Below, piece by piece: positions 1 through 5,800 of a stretch of 6,174 nt of DNA (positions are counted from its first letter, which is position 1; the number at the start of each line of letters is the position of its first letter). The translations under genes and the position numbers were made by a program. The notes under the pieces are model-generated. The model was given only the letters and a program-made list of their open reading frames with translations, ran no database searches and had not been told where the DNA came from. Source of the DNA: Bacteroidetes bacterium 4572_114 (GTDB lineage Bacteria > Bacteroidota > Bacteroidia > Bacteroidales > 4484-276); assembly GCA_002254335.1 (NCBI GenBank), contig NIVA01000112.1:1-6174 (forward strand), read 5' to 3'.

Positions 1-2343
1 GCAAAACCGGAAATTGAATATGCTGAAAAAGTCCCCTTGTATTACACTGAATATGCGCCCAACGATAGCTTATACAATTTGGTTAACGGTCCCAGCAACT
101 GGAACTGGCACTTAGATGTGATAAACGCCGAACAAGCATGGGACATTACCCAGGGCTCAGCAGATATCAGGGTGGCCATTGTTGACAATGCCGTTTGGTC
201 GGCCCATCCCGACCTGGCCGATAAAATTGTTGCACAGAGGGACACCAGGCACAACACTAATAATTCGAGCCCGCCCAACCAGGGAAATCCCGGCGACTGG
301 TCGCATGGCACACACTGCGCCGGCCTGGCAACTGCCATCACCGACAACGATATTGGTGTGGCCGGGATAGGTTTCAATACCAGCATCATAGCCGTAAAGG
401 CAGCCAACAACAGCAACGCCAATGGGATTTATATGGTCAGTGGCGTTAGTTGGGCAATGCAGCAAGACCCGGATGTTATCAGTATGTCGTTTGGTGGCAC
501 CAGTTACTCACAAACCGAACAAAACCTTGTAAATACCGGCCATAACCAGGGGATAGTTTATGTGGCCGCAGCAGGCAACGATAACAATACTTTAGCTCAT
601 TACCCCTCCAATTACAACCATGTGATTTCAGTTGCTGCAACCGATGAGGATGACGGAAAAGCATCTTTTTCAAATTACAATACTTCAGTTGATGTCTCGG
701 CCCCGGGCGGTAGCGGCCTCCCTGGCCCGGGCGGGTTGTTAAGCTCTACTTTCGACAATACCCCTATGGGTTATTACGATTTTTATTCCGGGACATCCAT
801 GGCATGTCCGGTAGTTTCGGGCCTGGTCAGCCTGATACGATCAATCAACCCTGAAATTACCCCGGATGATGTGGAAATGGTATTGGAAGAAACCTGTGAC
901 AATATCGACGCCCAGAACCCCGATTATATCGGGATGTTAGGCGCCGGAAGGATTAACGCTTACGAAGCCGTAAAGGCAGTGCCTTTTGAGCCGGTCGTGC
1001 AATTTGAAACACCTGTACTGGTAATTACGCCAGGCTCAACCATTGATTTCACGGATATGTCCTTAGGCCTGCCCGATTCATGGGACTGGTCTTTTGAAGG
1101 GGCTTCCCCATCTTCTTCATCTGATCAAAACCCTGTTGGCATCAATTACAACACTGCCGGTTCTTTCGATGTGGCACTAACGGTTGAAAACGATTATGGC
1201 ACCGGCACCCTCACCCTGGAAGATTACATTTTAGTTACAGATAGCCCTTCACCTTACATACAATTTTCGGTTGACGAGGCATCACCATGCATTTGGACAC
1301 CAGTTGTTTTTACCGACCTCACTTTGTATGGCCCAACTTCATGGTTATGGGAGTTTGACCCTCCAACAGTACAGTTCGTTAATGGTTCGAACGAAACCTG
1401 GCAAAACCCCGAAGTTGAATTCCTCTCGCCGGGCACTTATAATGTTTCGGTAACAGCTACCAACGTAAACGGGACCACAACAACGGTATTTGAGGATTTT
1501 ATCCTGGCTTCGGGTTTAGATGTCCCATTTGAAGATGACTTTGAAACTGCAGAATCGTCAACATTTGTTTTAATGGCAAACGAAAATTCTTTTGCCAAAG
1601 TTGATAAACGTGCTGCATTTGAAGGGACTTATGGTTTACACTTTTCCGGTGGAGGGTCACTATCAGGATGGTCGGGCGGCCCAACCAATACAACACCCGA
1701 GCAGGCATGGGAACAAAATACTGACTTCCAATCGAGTGCCAGCGTTTGTAATGTTGATGCAACAATTTACGCCGGCGTTTACCTTTTCTTCGACCTCAAG
1801 CAAACATTCAGCCTTGGTAACACACTTTCATATTTCAGGGTTTTGGTCAACGGTACCGACCAGGTACAGGACTCGGAGGGCATTACAGATTTCAACCCGG
1901 AAACAAATGAAGACCCATTCGTTACCCGTGAATTTAACCTGAGCGGGTACGCCGGGTCAACATTCTCGTTGTCGCTCCAGGCTTGTTGCCGATTGGTCGA
2001 TTACTTTTTTGAAGAGGGCGATAATGTTTTCATCGACAACATCAGGATTTACGGGAGCATGGTAGGCGTGGACGAACTAATTGAAATACCATTTGATGTG
2101 GTTTCTGTTTATCCTAACCCGGCAAGTGGTGCAATTAATTTTGATTACTTCAGTAACACGGAAGGCCCGCTGGAAATTTCTTTGACTTCTACTACGGGAC
2201 AAACGATTTACAAGCAGCAAGTTAATGTTGCAAAAGGAAAATATTCGCAAGCTATCGACATATCAAATGTCAAACAAGGGGTTTATGTTTTTAACATAAA
2301 ATCTGGAAACGGAATATCAACAAAAAAAATCATTGTTAATTAG
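1..2343 (+). CDS. Subtilisin-family (S8) secreted serine peptidase with PKD modules and T9SS sorting domain, 5' partial
   Basis: The frame is open from the first base, so the gene is cut by the window edge. 780 codons remain; numbering here starts at the first codon. Residues 1-20 (PEIEYAEKV, then YAPNDSLY) resemble the junction between an S8 propeptide and the catalytic domain, so the signal peptide and most of the propeptide are missing. The catalytic domain covers about 33-325. The triad is visible: Asp62 in AIVDNAV, His102 in SHGTHCAG and Ser266 in SGTSMACP, with oxyanion Asn193 in AAAGND. Two PKD-like beta modules follow (about 331-414 and 418-503; WDWSFEG and WLWEFDPP cores, TAGSFDVALTV and SPGTYNVSVTA strands). 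Residues 505-685 look like a MAM/jelly-roll-type module (FEDDFE start, VFIDNIRIYG end). Residues 696-780 are a type A T9SS tail (VYPNPASG, GVYVFNIKS, KKIIVN). Inferred role: an exported or surface-anchored endopeptidase, exported by Sec and then T9SS. Asp62 is followed by Asn rather than the usual Thr/Ser-Gly; all catalytic residues are present. Substrate unknown. Confidence 0.95.
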   Translation, partial: AKPEIEYAEKVPLYYTEYAPNDSLYNLVNGPSNWNWHLDVINAEQAWDITQGSADIRVAIVDNAVWSAHPDLADKIVAQRDTRHNTNNSSPPNQGNPGDWSHGTHCAGLATAITDNDIGVAGIGFNTSIIAVKAANNSNANGIYMVSGVSWAMQQDPDVISMSFGGTSYSQTEQNLVNTGHNQGIVYVAAAGNDNNTLAHYPSNYNHVISVAATDEDDGKASFSNYNTSVDVSAPGGSGLPGPGGLLSSTFDNTPMGYYDFYSGTSMACPVVSGLVSLIRSINPEITPDDVEMVLEETCDNIDAQNPDYIGMLGAGRINAYEAVKAVPFEPVVQFETPVLVITPGSTIDFTDMSLGLPDSWDWSFEGASPSSSSDQNPVGINYNTAGSFDVALTVENDYGTGTLTLEDYILVTDSPSPYIQFSVDEASPCIWTPVVFTDLTLYGPTSWLWEFDPPTVQFVNGSNETWQNPEVEFLSPGTYNVSVTATNVNGTTTTVFEDFILASGLDVPFEDDFETAESSTFVLMANENSFAKVDKRAAFEGTYGLHFSGGGSLSGWSGGPTNTTPEQAWEQNTDFQSSASVCNVDATIYAGVYLFFDLKQTFSLGNTLSYFRVLVNGTDQVQDSEGITDFNPETNEDPFVTREFNLSGYAGSTFSLSLQACCRLVDYFFEEGDNVFIDNIRIYGSMVGVDELIEIPFDVVSVYPNPASGAINFDYFSNTEGPLEISLTSTTGQTIYKQQVNVAKGKYSQAIDISNVKQGVYVFNIKSGNGISTKKIIVN

Positions 2344-2385
2344 TGTTTGTCCATCTTTATGGATATAGTTTTAAAAAGATAAAAT

Positions 2386-2443
2386 AGTCCCCTCCTTTTT
2401 GCTTGTTTTGCCAGGTAGCATTACCAGCACAAAGAAGGGGACT
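2386..2443 (+). terminator. Hairpin after the S8 peptidase gene, possible terminator
   Basis: A 17-nt left arm (2386-2402, AGTCCCCTCCTTTTTGC) pairs with 2427-2443 (GCACAAAGAAGGGGACT) at 15 of 17 positions. A small inner GGTA-GCAT-TACC hairpin lies at 2414-2425. It begins 42 bases after the stop codon. The + strand tail (TTATTGATTT) is only a weak U-tract, while the opposite strand runs into ATTTTATCTTTTT. It could therefore be a leaky or bidirectional terminator, or just a 3'-end stabilising structure. Confidence 0.4.
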
Positions 2444-2622
2444 TTATTGATTTGGGGGACTTGATATTTCCCCGAACTTCAGGGGCCATTCACCTGGGAC
2501 ATCCTTTTTTTTGGCTATAGTATCTGGGTTGCTGCAACTTTTTTGAGGCTTGAGGGGTTGGTTCAACGTACCATTTAGGCTCTTAAAAAGTCACTAATGC
2601 TAACATGTTAACGATGTTTTTA

Positions 2623-2691
2623 GACGCGGGTTTTCGCTGGTCGAACGGATTTTTAATCCGTTGTATCCGTGTAAACCTGCGTCAGTTTTTT
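2623..2691 (+). repeat. Compound REP-like hairpin followed by a T-run
   Basis: The outer stem is GACGCGGGTTT (2623-2633) with AAACCTGCGTC (2673-2683): 11 pairs, one of them G-U. Inside is a second perfect hairpin, AACGGATT-TTT-AATCCGTT (2644-2662). The unit is followed by AG and six T (2686-2691). A hairpin within a hairpin in a spacer fits a REP-type element of the kind mobilised by RAYT transposases in Bacteroidota, and the T-run would also let it act as an intrinsic terminator. The structure is seen directly; the REP assignment is inference. Confidence 0.5.
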
Positions 2692-2725
2692 CAAATTCCC
2701 CATAGGGCTTTCATTTAATTGCTTC

Positions 2726-2733
2726 TATCTTTG
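2726..2733 (+). promoter_or_regulatory. Bacteroidota -7 promoter element for the TerB-like gene
   Basis: TATCTTTG is an exact match to the Bacteroidota consensus TAnnTTTG. It ends 20 bases before the ATG at 2754, implying a very short leader. No clear TTG -33 element is seen at the expected distance. The leader is A/T-rich without a Shine-Dalgarno sequence, which is normal for this phylum. Confidence 0.55.
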
Positions 2734-2753
2734 TCGAAAATAAAAATATTAAA

Positions 2754-3152
2754 ATGAACTTCAAAGACTATTACACTGCCATTGGCCGGTTGGTATATGC
2801 CATTGCAAAAGCTGATGGCAGCATCCAAACCGAAGAGTCTGCCAAAATTTTTCATTTTGTCATCTCACAAATAGTTAACTTAGAAAAAGACAGTGGCGGG
2901 ACCGGAAAGAACGCTTTGGAAGCCTTTAACACCGAAAGGGAATTCCACCGCCTGAAAAAAATGAATGCCACAGTACAGGAAGCTTATAACGGCTTTGTTG
3001 ATTTCCTGGACAAAAACAAACAGCATTTTGACGGGAAGATGAAAAAGACCTGCCTGGATATTATGGAAAAAGTTGCAATGGCCTACAATGGTGTTGAAGA
3101 TCCGGAGAAGGCCATCATCGACAAGGTTAAAGAAAAGATCAACAGTATATGA
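2754..3152 (+). CDS. Small TerB-like helical protein
   Basis: A 132-residue protein with no signal peptide or membrane segment, so probably cytosolic and mainly alpha-helical. Residues 12-31 (LVYAIAKADGSIQTEESAKI) match the first acidic motif of the TerB (tellurite-resistance B) fold, where a small helix is followed by DG-x-I-x-x-E. A second, weaker copy of the pattern lies near residues 105-129 (EKVAMAYNGVEDPEKAIIDK). In the family these acidic residues can bind divalent metal, and stand-alone TerB-like proteins are common with no proven role in tellurite resistance. The ATG at 2754 is chosen because it sits 20 bases behind an exact -7 element and the motif falls at the usual distance from it. 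No ter operon partners are present, so the gene appears monocistronic. A function beyond 'TerB-like' is not supported. The reading frame itself is secure; the family call is moderately sure. Confidence 0.85.
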   Translation: MNFKDYYTAIGRLVYAIAKADGSIQTEESAKIFHFVISQIVNLEKDSGGTGKNALEAFNTEREFHRLKKMNATVQEAYNGFVDFLDKNKQHFDGKMKKTCLDIMEKVAMAYNGVEDPEKAIIDKVKEKINSI

Positions 3153-3158
3153 AATTTG

Positions 3159-3175
3159 AAACTGTCAGACAGTTT
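3159..3175. promoter_or_regulatory. Dyad AAACTGTC-A-GACAGTTT (copy 1 of a pair)
   Basis: A perfect 8+1+8 inverted repeat starting six bases after the TerB-like stop codon. The 15-base core AACTGTC-N-GACAGTT recurs at 3238-3252. A one-base centre cannot form an RNA loop without opening base pairs, and no T-run follows, so a binding site for a dimeric DNA-binding protein is more likely than a terminator. Odd-centred symmetric sites of this type are typical of, for example, GntR-family repressors; the actual regulator is unknown. Confidence 0.5.
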
Positions 3176-3237
3176 AGCAATATAAATCAGAAAACGACAA
3201 TCTATCATAACTCCTTTCATGCCTGGAAAATACAGAC

Positions 3238-3252
3238 AACTGTCTGACAGTT
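3238..3252. promoter_or_regulatory. Dyad AACTGTC-T-GACAGTT (copy 2), just before the cyclase gene
   Basis: A perfect 7+1+7 inverted repeat ending 19 bases before the ATG at 3272, a position where binding would block transcription or its start. It overlaps a second palindrome, CAGACA-AC-TGTCTG (3233-3246). Its centre lies 78 bases from that of copy 1, and the 62 bases between the two copies would contain the cyclase promoter. No exact TAnnTTTG is seen there. Confidence 0.55.
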
Positions 3253-3271
3253 ACATCTACAAAAACATCTC

Positions 3272-3931
3272 ATGAAAATAATTGATCTCAGCCATAACAT
3301 CGAAAACAACATGCCGGCCTGGCCTGGGGACGAACCCCCATTTATACAAAAGGTTTCAACGCACGACAAGGATAAGGTACAGGTATCCGGTTTATCGATG
3401 ACAACACATTCGGGGACGCACATTGACACACCAAGGCATTTTTTCCAATCAGGTGCCACGACAGATTTAATGGACATTAACAATTTTTATGGCAAGGGCA
3501 CCCTGATAGATTGCAGCCGGTTTGGGCAACAAGCGGAAATCCCACTCGATCATGTTTTTAATTACAGGAGGAGATTGGAAAATGCCGATTTCGCCCTAAT
3601 CTATACCGGCTGGGACCGCCACTGGGCAAAACCCCGATATTTTGATCATTTCCCGGTTTTATCGGTTGATGCTGTCCGCTTTATAACTGATTGCAAGATA
3701 AAAGGCATCGGGCTTGATTTTCCATCAATTGATGACATTGGTTCAAAAACATACCCAAACCATAATCATGTCCTGGGAAATGGGATGATCATTATTGAAA
3801 ACCTAACAAACCTAAGTGAACTAATTGATGAGCCTTTTCAATTTGCTGCATTTCCGTTAAAGATCCGTGAAGGCGATGGTTCCCCGGTTAGGGCAGTGGC
3901 GTTTGTTGAAACCAATCAAAAAGAAAATTAA
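3272..3931 (+). CDS. Cyclase / kynurenine-formamidase-like metal-dependent hydrolase
   Basis: A 219-residue cytosolic protein of the cyclase family (PF04199 type), near full length for the family. It opens with IIDLSHNIENNMPAWPGD, the usual strand and loop. The signature HSGTHIDTPRHF (residues 46-57) supplies His46, His50 and Asp52 as likely metal ligands and His56 as the likely catalytic base. The C-terminal ligands appear as His164 in HNHVLGNG and Glu176 in IIIENL. The ATG at 3272 is chosen because the conserved N-terminal strand begins at residue 2. In the family these enzymes hydrolyse N-formylkynurenine or related amides, or act on other cyclic substrates; no kynurenine-pathway neighbour is present, so kynB is not assigned. 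The gene stands alone and is preceded by two identical dyads that suggest control by a specific repressor, possibly in response to its substrate. All key residues are intact. Confidence 0.9.
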   Translation: MKIIDLSHNIENNMPAWPGDEPPFIQKVSTHDKDKVQVSGLSMTTHSGTHIDTPRHFFQSGATTDLMDINNFYGKGTLIDCSRFGQQAEIPLDHVFNYRRRLENADFALIYTGWDRHWAKPRYFDHFPVLSVDAVRFITDCKIKGIGLDFPSIDDIGSKTYPNHNHVLGNGMIIIENLTNLSELIDEPFQFAAFPLKIREGDGSPVRAVAFVETNQKEN

Positions 3932-3957
3932 GTGTCCCGCATAGATTTGATTAGTAA

Positions 3958-3996
3958 AATGTATTTATCTGTGAATTAAAAAATACATTAATTTTG
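3958..3996 (+). promoter_or_regulatory. AT-rich dyad overlapping a -7 promoter element before the antitoxin-like gene
   Basis: AATGTATTT (3958-3966) and AAATACATT (3981-3989) are perfect 9-base inverted repeats separated by 14 bases. The right arm shares one base with TAATTTTG (3989-3996), an exact Bacteroidota TAnnTTTG -7 element ending 15 bases before the ATG at 4012. A protein on the dyad would cover the region between the -33 and -7 elements, as expected for an autoregulated antitoxin promoter. It could instead be a weak A-T terminator for the cyclase gene. No clear -33 TTG is seen. Confidence 0.45.
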
Positions 3997-4011
3997 GGGA
4001 AAAAATAATCA

Positions 4012-4227
4012 ATGAAAGCTGTTGAATTTACAACTCAAATTTTTAATAACCTCATCCAAGTTCCTGGAGAATTTGAAACAGAAATTAAATCGGTCAGGGA
4101 CAAAGATGTTCGTGTAATTTTACTTATTGACGAACCAGGTACTTATGAGGAAAATAAAATAAAATCTTTTGTTCAGGAACAGTTCTTCCAAGGGTATTCC
4201 GAATCAGATGCAATATACGATGAATAG
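4012..4227 (+). CDS. Small antitoxin-like protein, apparently without its toxin
   Basis: A 71-residue acidic soluble protein. Its plan is a short N-terminal strand segment (MKAVEFTTQIFNNLIQVPGEF), a hydrophobic strand (VRVILLIDE, residues 33-41) and a C-terminal acidic helix ending in FFQGYSESDAIYDE. From memory, this matches small proteins in Bacteroidota and Cyanobacteria annotated as antitoxins, which share the N-terminal 'MK-x-(V/I)EF' and the C-terminal 'GY-x-(E/D)-x-D-x-IYD' ending; that resemblance needs a search to confirm. An antitoxin would neutralise a co-encoded toxin and repress its own promoter. Here no toxin follows: only a 17-codon open frame (4220-4273) overlaps its end, and rlmN comes next. 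The gene is visibly more A/T-rich than its neighbours, consistent with acquisition by transfer. The ATG at 4012 is set by the -7 element 15 bases upstream. Confidence 0.75.
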   Translation: MKAVEFTTQIFNNLIQVPGEFETEIKSVRDKDVRVILLIDEPGTYEENKIKSFVQEQFFQGYSESDAIYDE

Positions 4228-4349
4228 GAAAAAAATGAAAAAATATTACTTGGTGAAATTGACAAAATTTTAACAAATCAAATAAGAAAGATATTTGTTA
4301 ATATTCCATTATAGGATTAACCAGATTGAATGCTGAAAAGCCATCAATT

Positions 4350-5387
4350 ATGCAAAAAAAAATACTCCTTGGCAAAACACTTAATGAACTCACGGAAATA
4401 ACCCTTAAACTTGGCCTGCCCAAATTTACTGCCGCCCAAATTGCTGATTGGCTCTACAAAAAAGATATATCCTCCATTGGGGAGATGAGCAACCTTTCGA
4501 AAAAGGCCCGGGGGCTGCTTGCCGAAAATTTTGAATTTGGCCTTGTTGACCACACAAGGGTGCAGGTTTCGGCGGATGGCACCAAAAAATACCTCTACCC
4601 TGCACAGAACAACAAATTTGTTGAAGCGGCATATATCCCCGAAGGGAAAAGGAACACCCTGTGCGTGTCGTCGCAGGTTGGCTGTAAAATGGGATGCCTG
4701 TTTTGCATGACCGGCAAGCAGGGCTTTCAATCGGACCTTACTGCCGGTGAAATAGTTAACCAGGTGCGAAACCTTCCTGAGAGGGACCAACTTACAAACA
4801 TCGTTTATATGGGCATGGGCGAACCTTTCGACAATTTGGGGGAAGTGATGAAAAGCCTGGAAATATTTACTTCGGACTGGGGCTTTGGCTGGAGCCCGAA
4901 AAGGATCACCGTTTCTACCATTGGCATCGTCCCTGCCATGAAAGTTTTTCTGGAAAAAAGTGAATGTCACCTGGCCGTTAGCCTGCACTCACCATTTGAG
5001 GAGGAGAGAAAAAAACTTATGCCCATCGGAAACCGGTATCCATTGAGGGAAGTTTTGGGCACTGTCCGGGGTTTTGATTTCGGCAGGCAGAGGCGCGTAT
5101 CGTTCGAGTACATCATGTTTAAAGGCGTTAACGACTCCCCGCTTCATGTGAAGGAACTGGCCCGAAAGTTAGACGGCATCCGTTGCCGCATCAACCTCAT
5201 CCGTTTCCATCCCATCCCCGGTACACCACTGCTGGGTACTGATGATGCAACCATCGAAAAGTTTATGTTGGCACTGAACGATAAAGGGATACGAACAACA
5301 ATCCGGGCTTCGCGGGGAGAGGATATTTTTGCGGCCTGTGGTTTACTTTCGACTAAGGAGTTGGTTAAGAGGGAGGGAGGGGGTTAA
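4350..5387 (+). CDS. rlmN: RlmN, radical-SAM 23S rRNA A2503 / tRNA A37 C2-methyltransferase
   Basis: A complete 345-residue cytosolic RlmN using S-adenosylmethionine. It methylates C2 of adenosine 2503 in 23S rRNA and of adenosine 37 in some tRNAs, tuning translational accuracy. The N-terminal helical RNA-binding domain (LPKFTAAQIADWLYKK) is followed by the radical-SAM barrel. Cluster cysteines are Cys112, Cys116 and Cys119 in CKMGCLFC. Also present are GMGEP (residues 155-159), the upstream catalytic pair Glu92 and Cys105, and the C-terminal RASRGEDIFAACGLL whose Cys330 is the residue that becomes methylated. The frame is open upstream to a TTG at 4326, but the ATG at 4350 is preferred: family proteins start just before the LLGKTL-type segment. 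It lies in the same orientation behind the antitoxin-like gene with a 122-base A/T-rich gap, and no exact -7 element was found there. The extreme C-terminus (KREGGG) is encoded by a G-rich run. A Cfr homologue is unlikely because the layout and tail are RlmN-like. Confidence 0.97.
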   Translation: MQKKILLGKTLNELTEITLKLGLPKFTAAQIADWLYKKDISSIGEMSNLSKKARGLLAENFEFGLVDHTRVQVSADGTKKYLYPAQNNKFVEAAYIPEGKRNTLCVSSQVGCKMGCLFCMTGKQGFQSDLTAGEIVNQVRNLPERDQLTNIVYMGMGEPFDNLGEVMKSLEIFTSDWGFGWSPKRITVSTIGIVPAMKVFLEKSECHLAVSLHSPFEEERKKLMPIGNRYPLREVLGTVRGFDFGRQRRVSFEYIMFKGVNDSPLHVKELARKLDGIRCRINLIRFHPIPGTPLLGTDDATIEKFMLALNDKGIRTTIRASRGEDIFAACGLLSTKELVKREGGG

Positions 5388-5422
5388 TAAATAGTGTGCC
5401 CTATTGACTGAGTTAATTTGGG

Positions 5423-5442
5423 AATTTGATAATTTGATAATT
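5423..5442. repeat. Short tandem repeat of AATTTGAT
   Basis: Two and a half perfect copies of the 8-base unit AATTTGAT (5423-5430, 5431-5438, then AATT). Simple A/T tandem repeats of this kind are common in Bacteroidota spacers and no function is implied. Confidence 0.7.
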
Positions 5443-5574
5443 AAGCCGCTTCAAAGCTTTTTTAAAGCTGCAGGACTCAAATTGATGATTTCGAATCCAA
5501 CTCCCTTTTCAATATATAAACCTATTATTTCTTAAACATTTTATGTTGGCACACCTTATTTTCATAGTCTCGAA

Positions 5575-5621
5575 TTTGTAGTAGGCACAAGCCTTCTTCG
5601 AGCTTGTTTTTATCCTACAAA
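5575..5621. repeat. Degenerate REP-like hairpin
   Basis: The outer arms can pair as GTAGG (5581-5585) with CCTAC (5614-5618), or as TTTGTAG with CTACAAA (5575-5581/5615-5621). The inner stem is ACAAGC (5587-5592) with GCTTGT (5602-5607). The left side reads GGCACAAGC, but the right side has GCTTGTTTTTATCC where a perfect copy would have GCTTGTGCC, so it looks like a decayed copy of an imperfect palindrome of the REP/RAYT type. The assignment is inference. Confidence 0.4.
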
Positions 5622-5683
5622 AATAGTATAAATGCTTACAAGAATCAATATACACCCATGCATTTTTATCAGGGATTAGTCAT

Positions 5684-5800
5684 GTGATTTTTTCAATCCG
5701 ACTTGAATATTTACAATTATTTGTGATTTTTTCAAGTCTATTTGAATTTTTGTGTGTTTTTGTAAAATATTCAAATGCACTTGAAATATCATGAAAAACA
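5684..5800 (+). repeat. Three tandem 39-bp iterons each carrying the dyad TTCAA-N6-TTGAA
   Basis: Units run 5684-5722, 5723-5761 and 5762-5800. The dyads are at 5692-5707, 5731-5746 and 5770-5785, with centres exactly 39 bases apart. The six central bases differ (TCCGAC, GTCTAT, ATGCAC) while the half-sites TTCAA and TTGAA are invariant. Units 1 and 2 also share the 13-base lead GTGATTTTTTCAA; unit 3 has GTAAAATATTCAA. Constant arms with a variable centre suggest binding sites for a dimeric regulator. The third dyad ends five bases before an ATG at 5791, so the likely role is an operator array for the gene that began there. No exact TAnnTTTG was found in the array. Confidence 0.65.

Larger units (their letters stand above)
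2344..2753. other. 410-base intergenic spacer rich in small inverted repeats
   Basis: No convincing reading frame is seen on either strand. The stretch holds, in order: a long hairpin (2386-2443); several GGGGACTT/TTTCCCC-type words that could pair in alternative ways (2437-2444, 2455-2462, 2467-2473); a T8 run (2505-2512); a small GGGTTG-CTG-CAACTT hairpin (2526-2540) running into a T-run; a perfect TAACATGTTA palindrome (2601-2610); the compound REP-like hairpin (2623-2691); and a -7 promoter element (2726-2733). The number of hairpins suggests a repeat-bearing spacer rather than a lost gene. Confidence 0.6.
5388..5683. other. A/T-rich intergenic stretch after rlmN
   Basis: No reading frame of note is seen on either strand. 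It contains a short AATTTGAT tandem repeat (5423-5442), a weak AGCTTT-TTT-AAAGCT hairpin (5455-5469) without a following T-tract that could help end rlmN transcripts, and a REP-like hairpin (5575-5621). Confidence 0.6.

Noticed and set aside
3176..3237. The 62 bases between the two dyads as a mobile element with palindromic ends
   Set aside because: No further terminal structure or duplicated target is seen, and the placement before a start codon fits operators better.
4297..4321. GTTAAT...ATTAAC inverted repeat before rlmN as an operator
   Set aside because: Six-base A/T-rich arms with a 13-base gap are expected by chance in this composition, and no promoter element is placed around it.
4326..4349. 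TTG at 4326 as an upstream start for rlmN, adding eight residues
   Set aside because: The ATG at 4350 places the N-terminus just before the conserved LLGKTL segment as in the family, and the eight extra residues show no family-like features.
4344..4988. A 214-codon open frame on the minus strand opposite rlmN
   Set aside because: It lies wholly antisense to a highly conserved gene, shows no recognisable motif and has no promoter; it is a shadow of the rlmN codon pattern.
5394..5554. GTGTGCC (5394-5400) and GGCACAC (5548-5554) as terminal inverted repeats of a miniature mobile element
   Set aside because: The arms are only seven bases, no target-site duplication flanks them, and the 147 bases inside show no internal structure; chance is sufficient.
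5684..5800. The three 39-bp units as a CRISPR array
   Set aside because: Only the dyad arms and a short lead are conserved, there are no unique spacers between identical repeats, and no cas genes are present.
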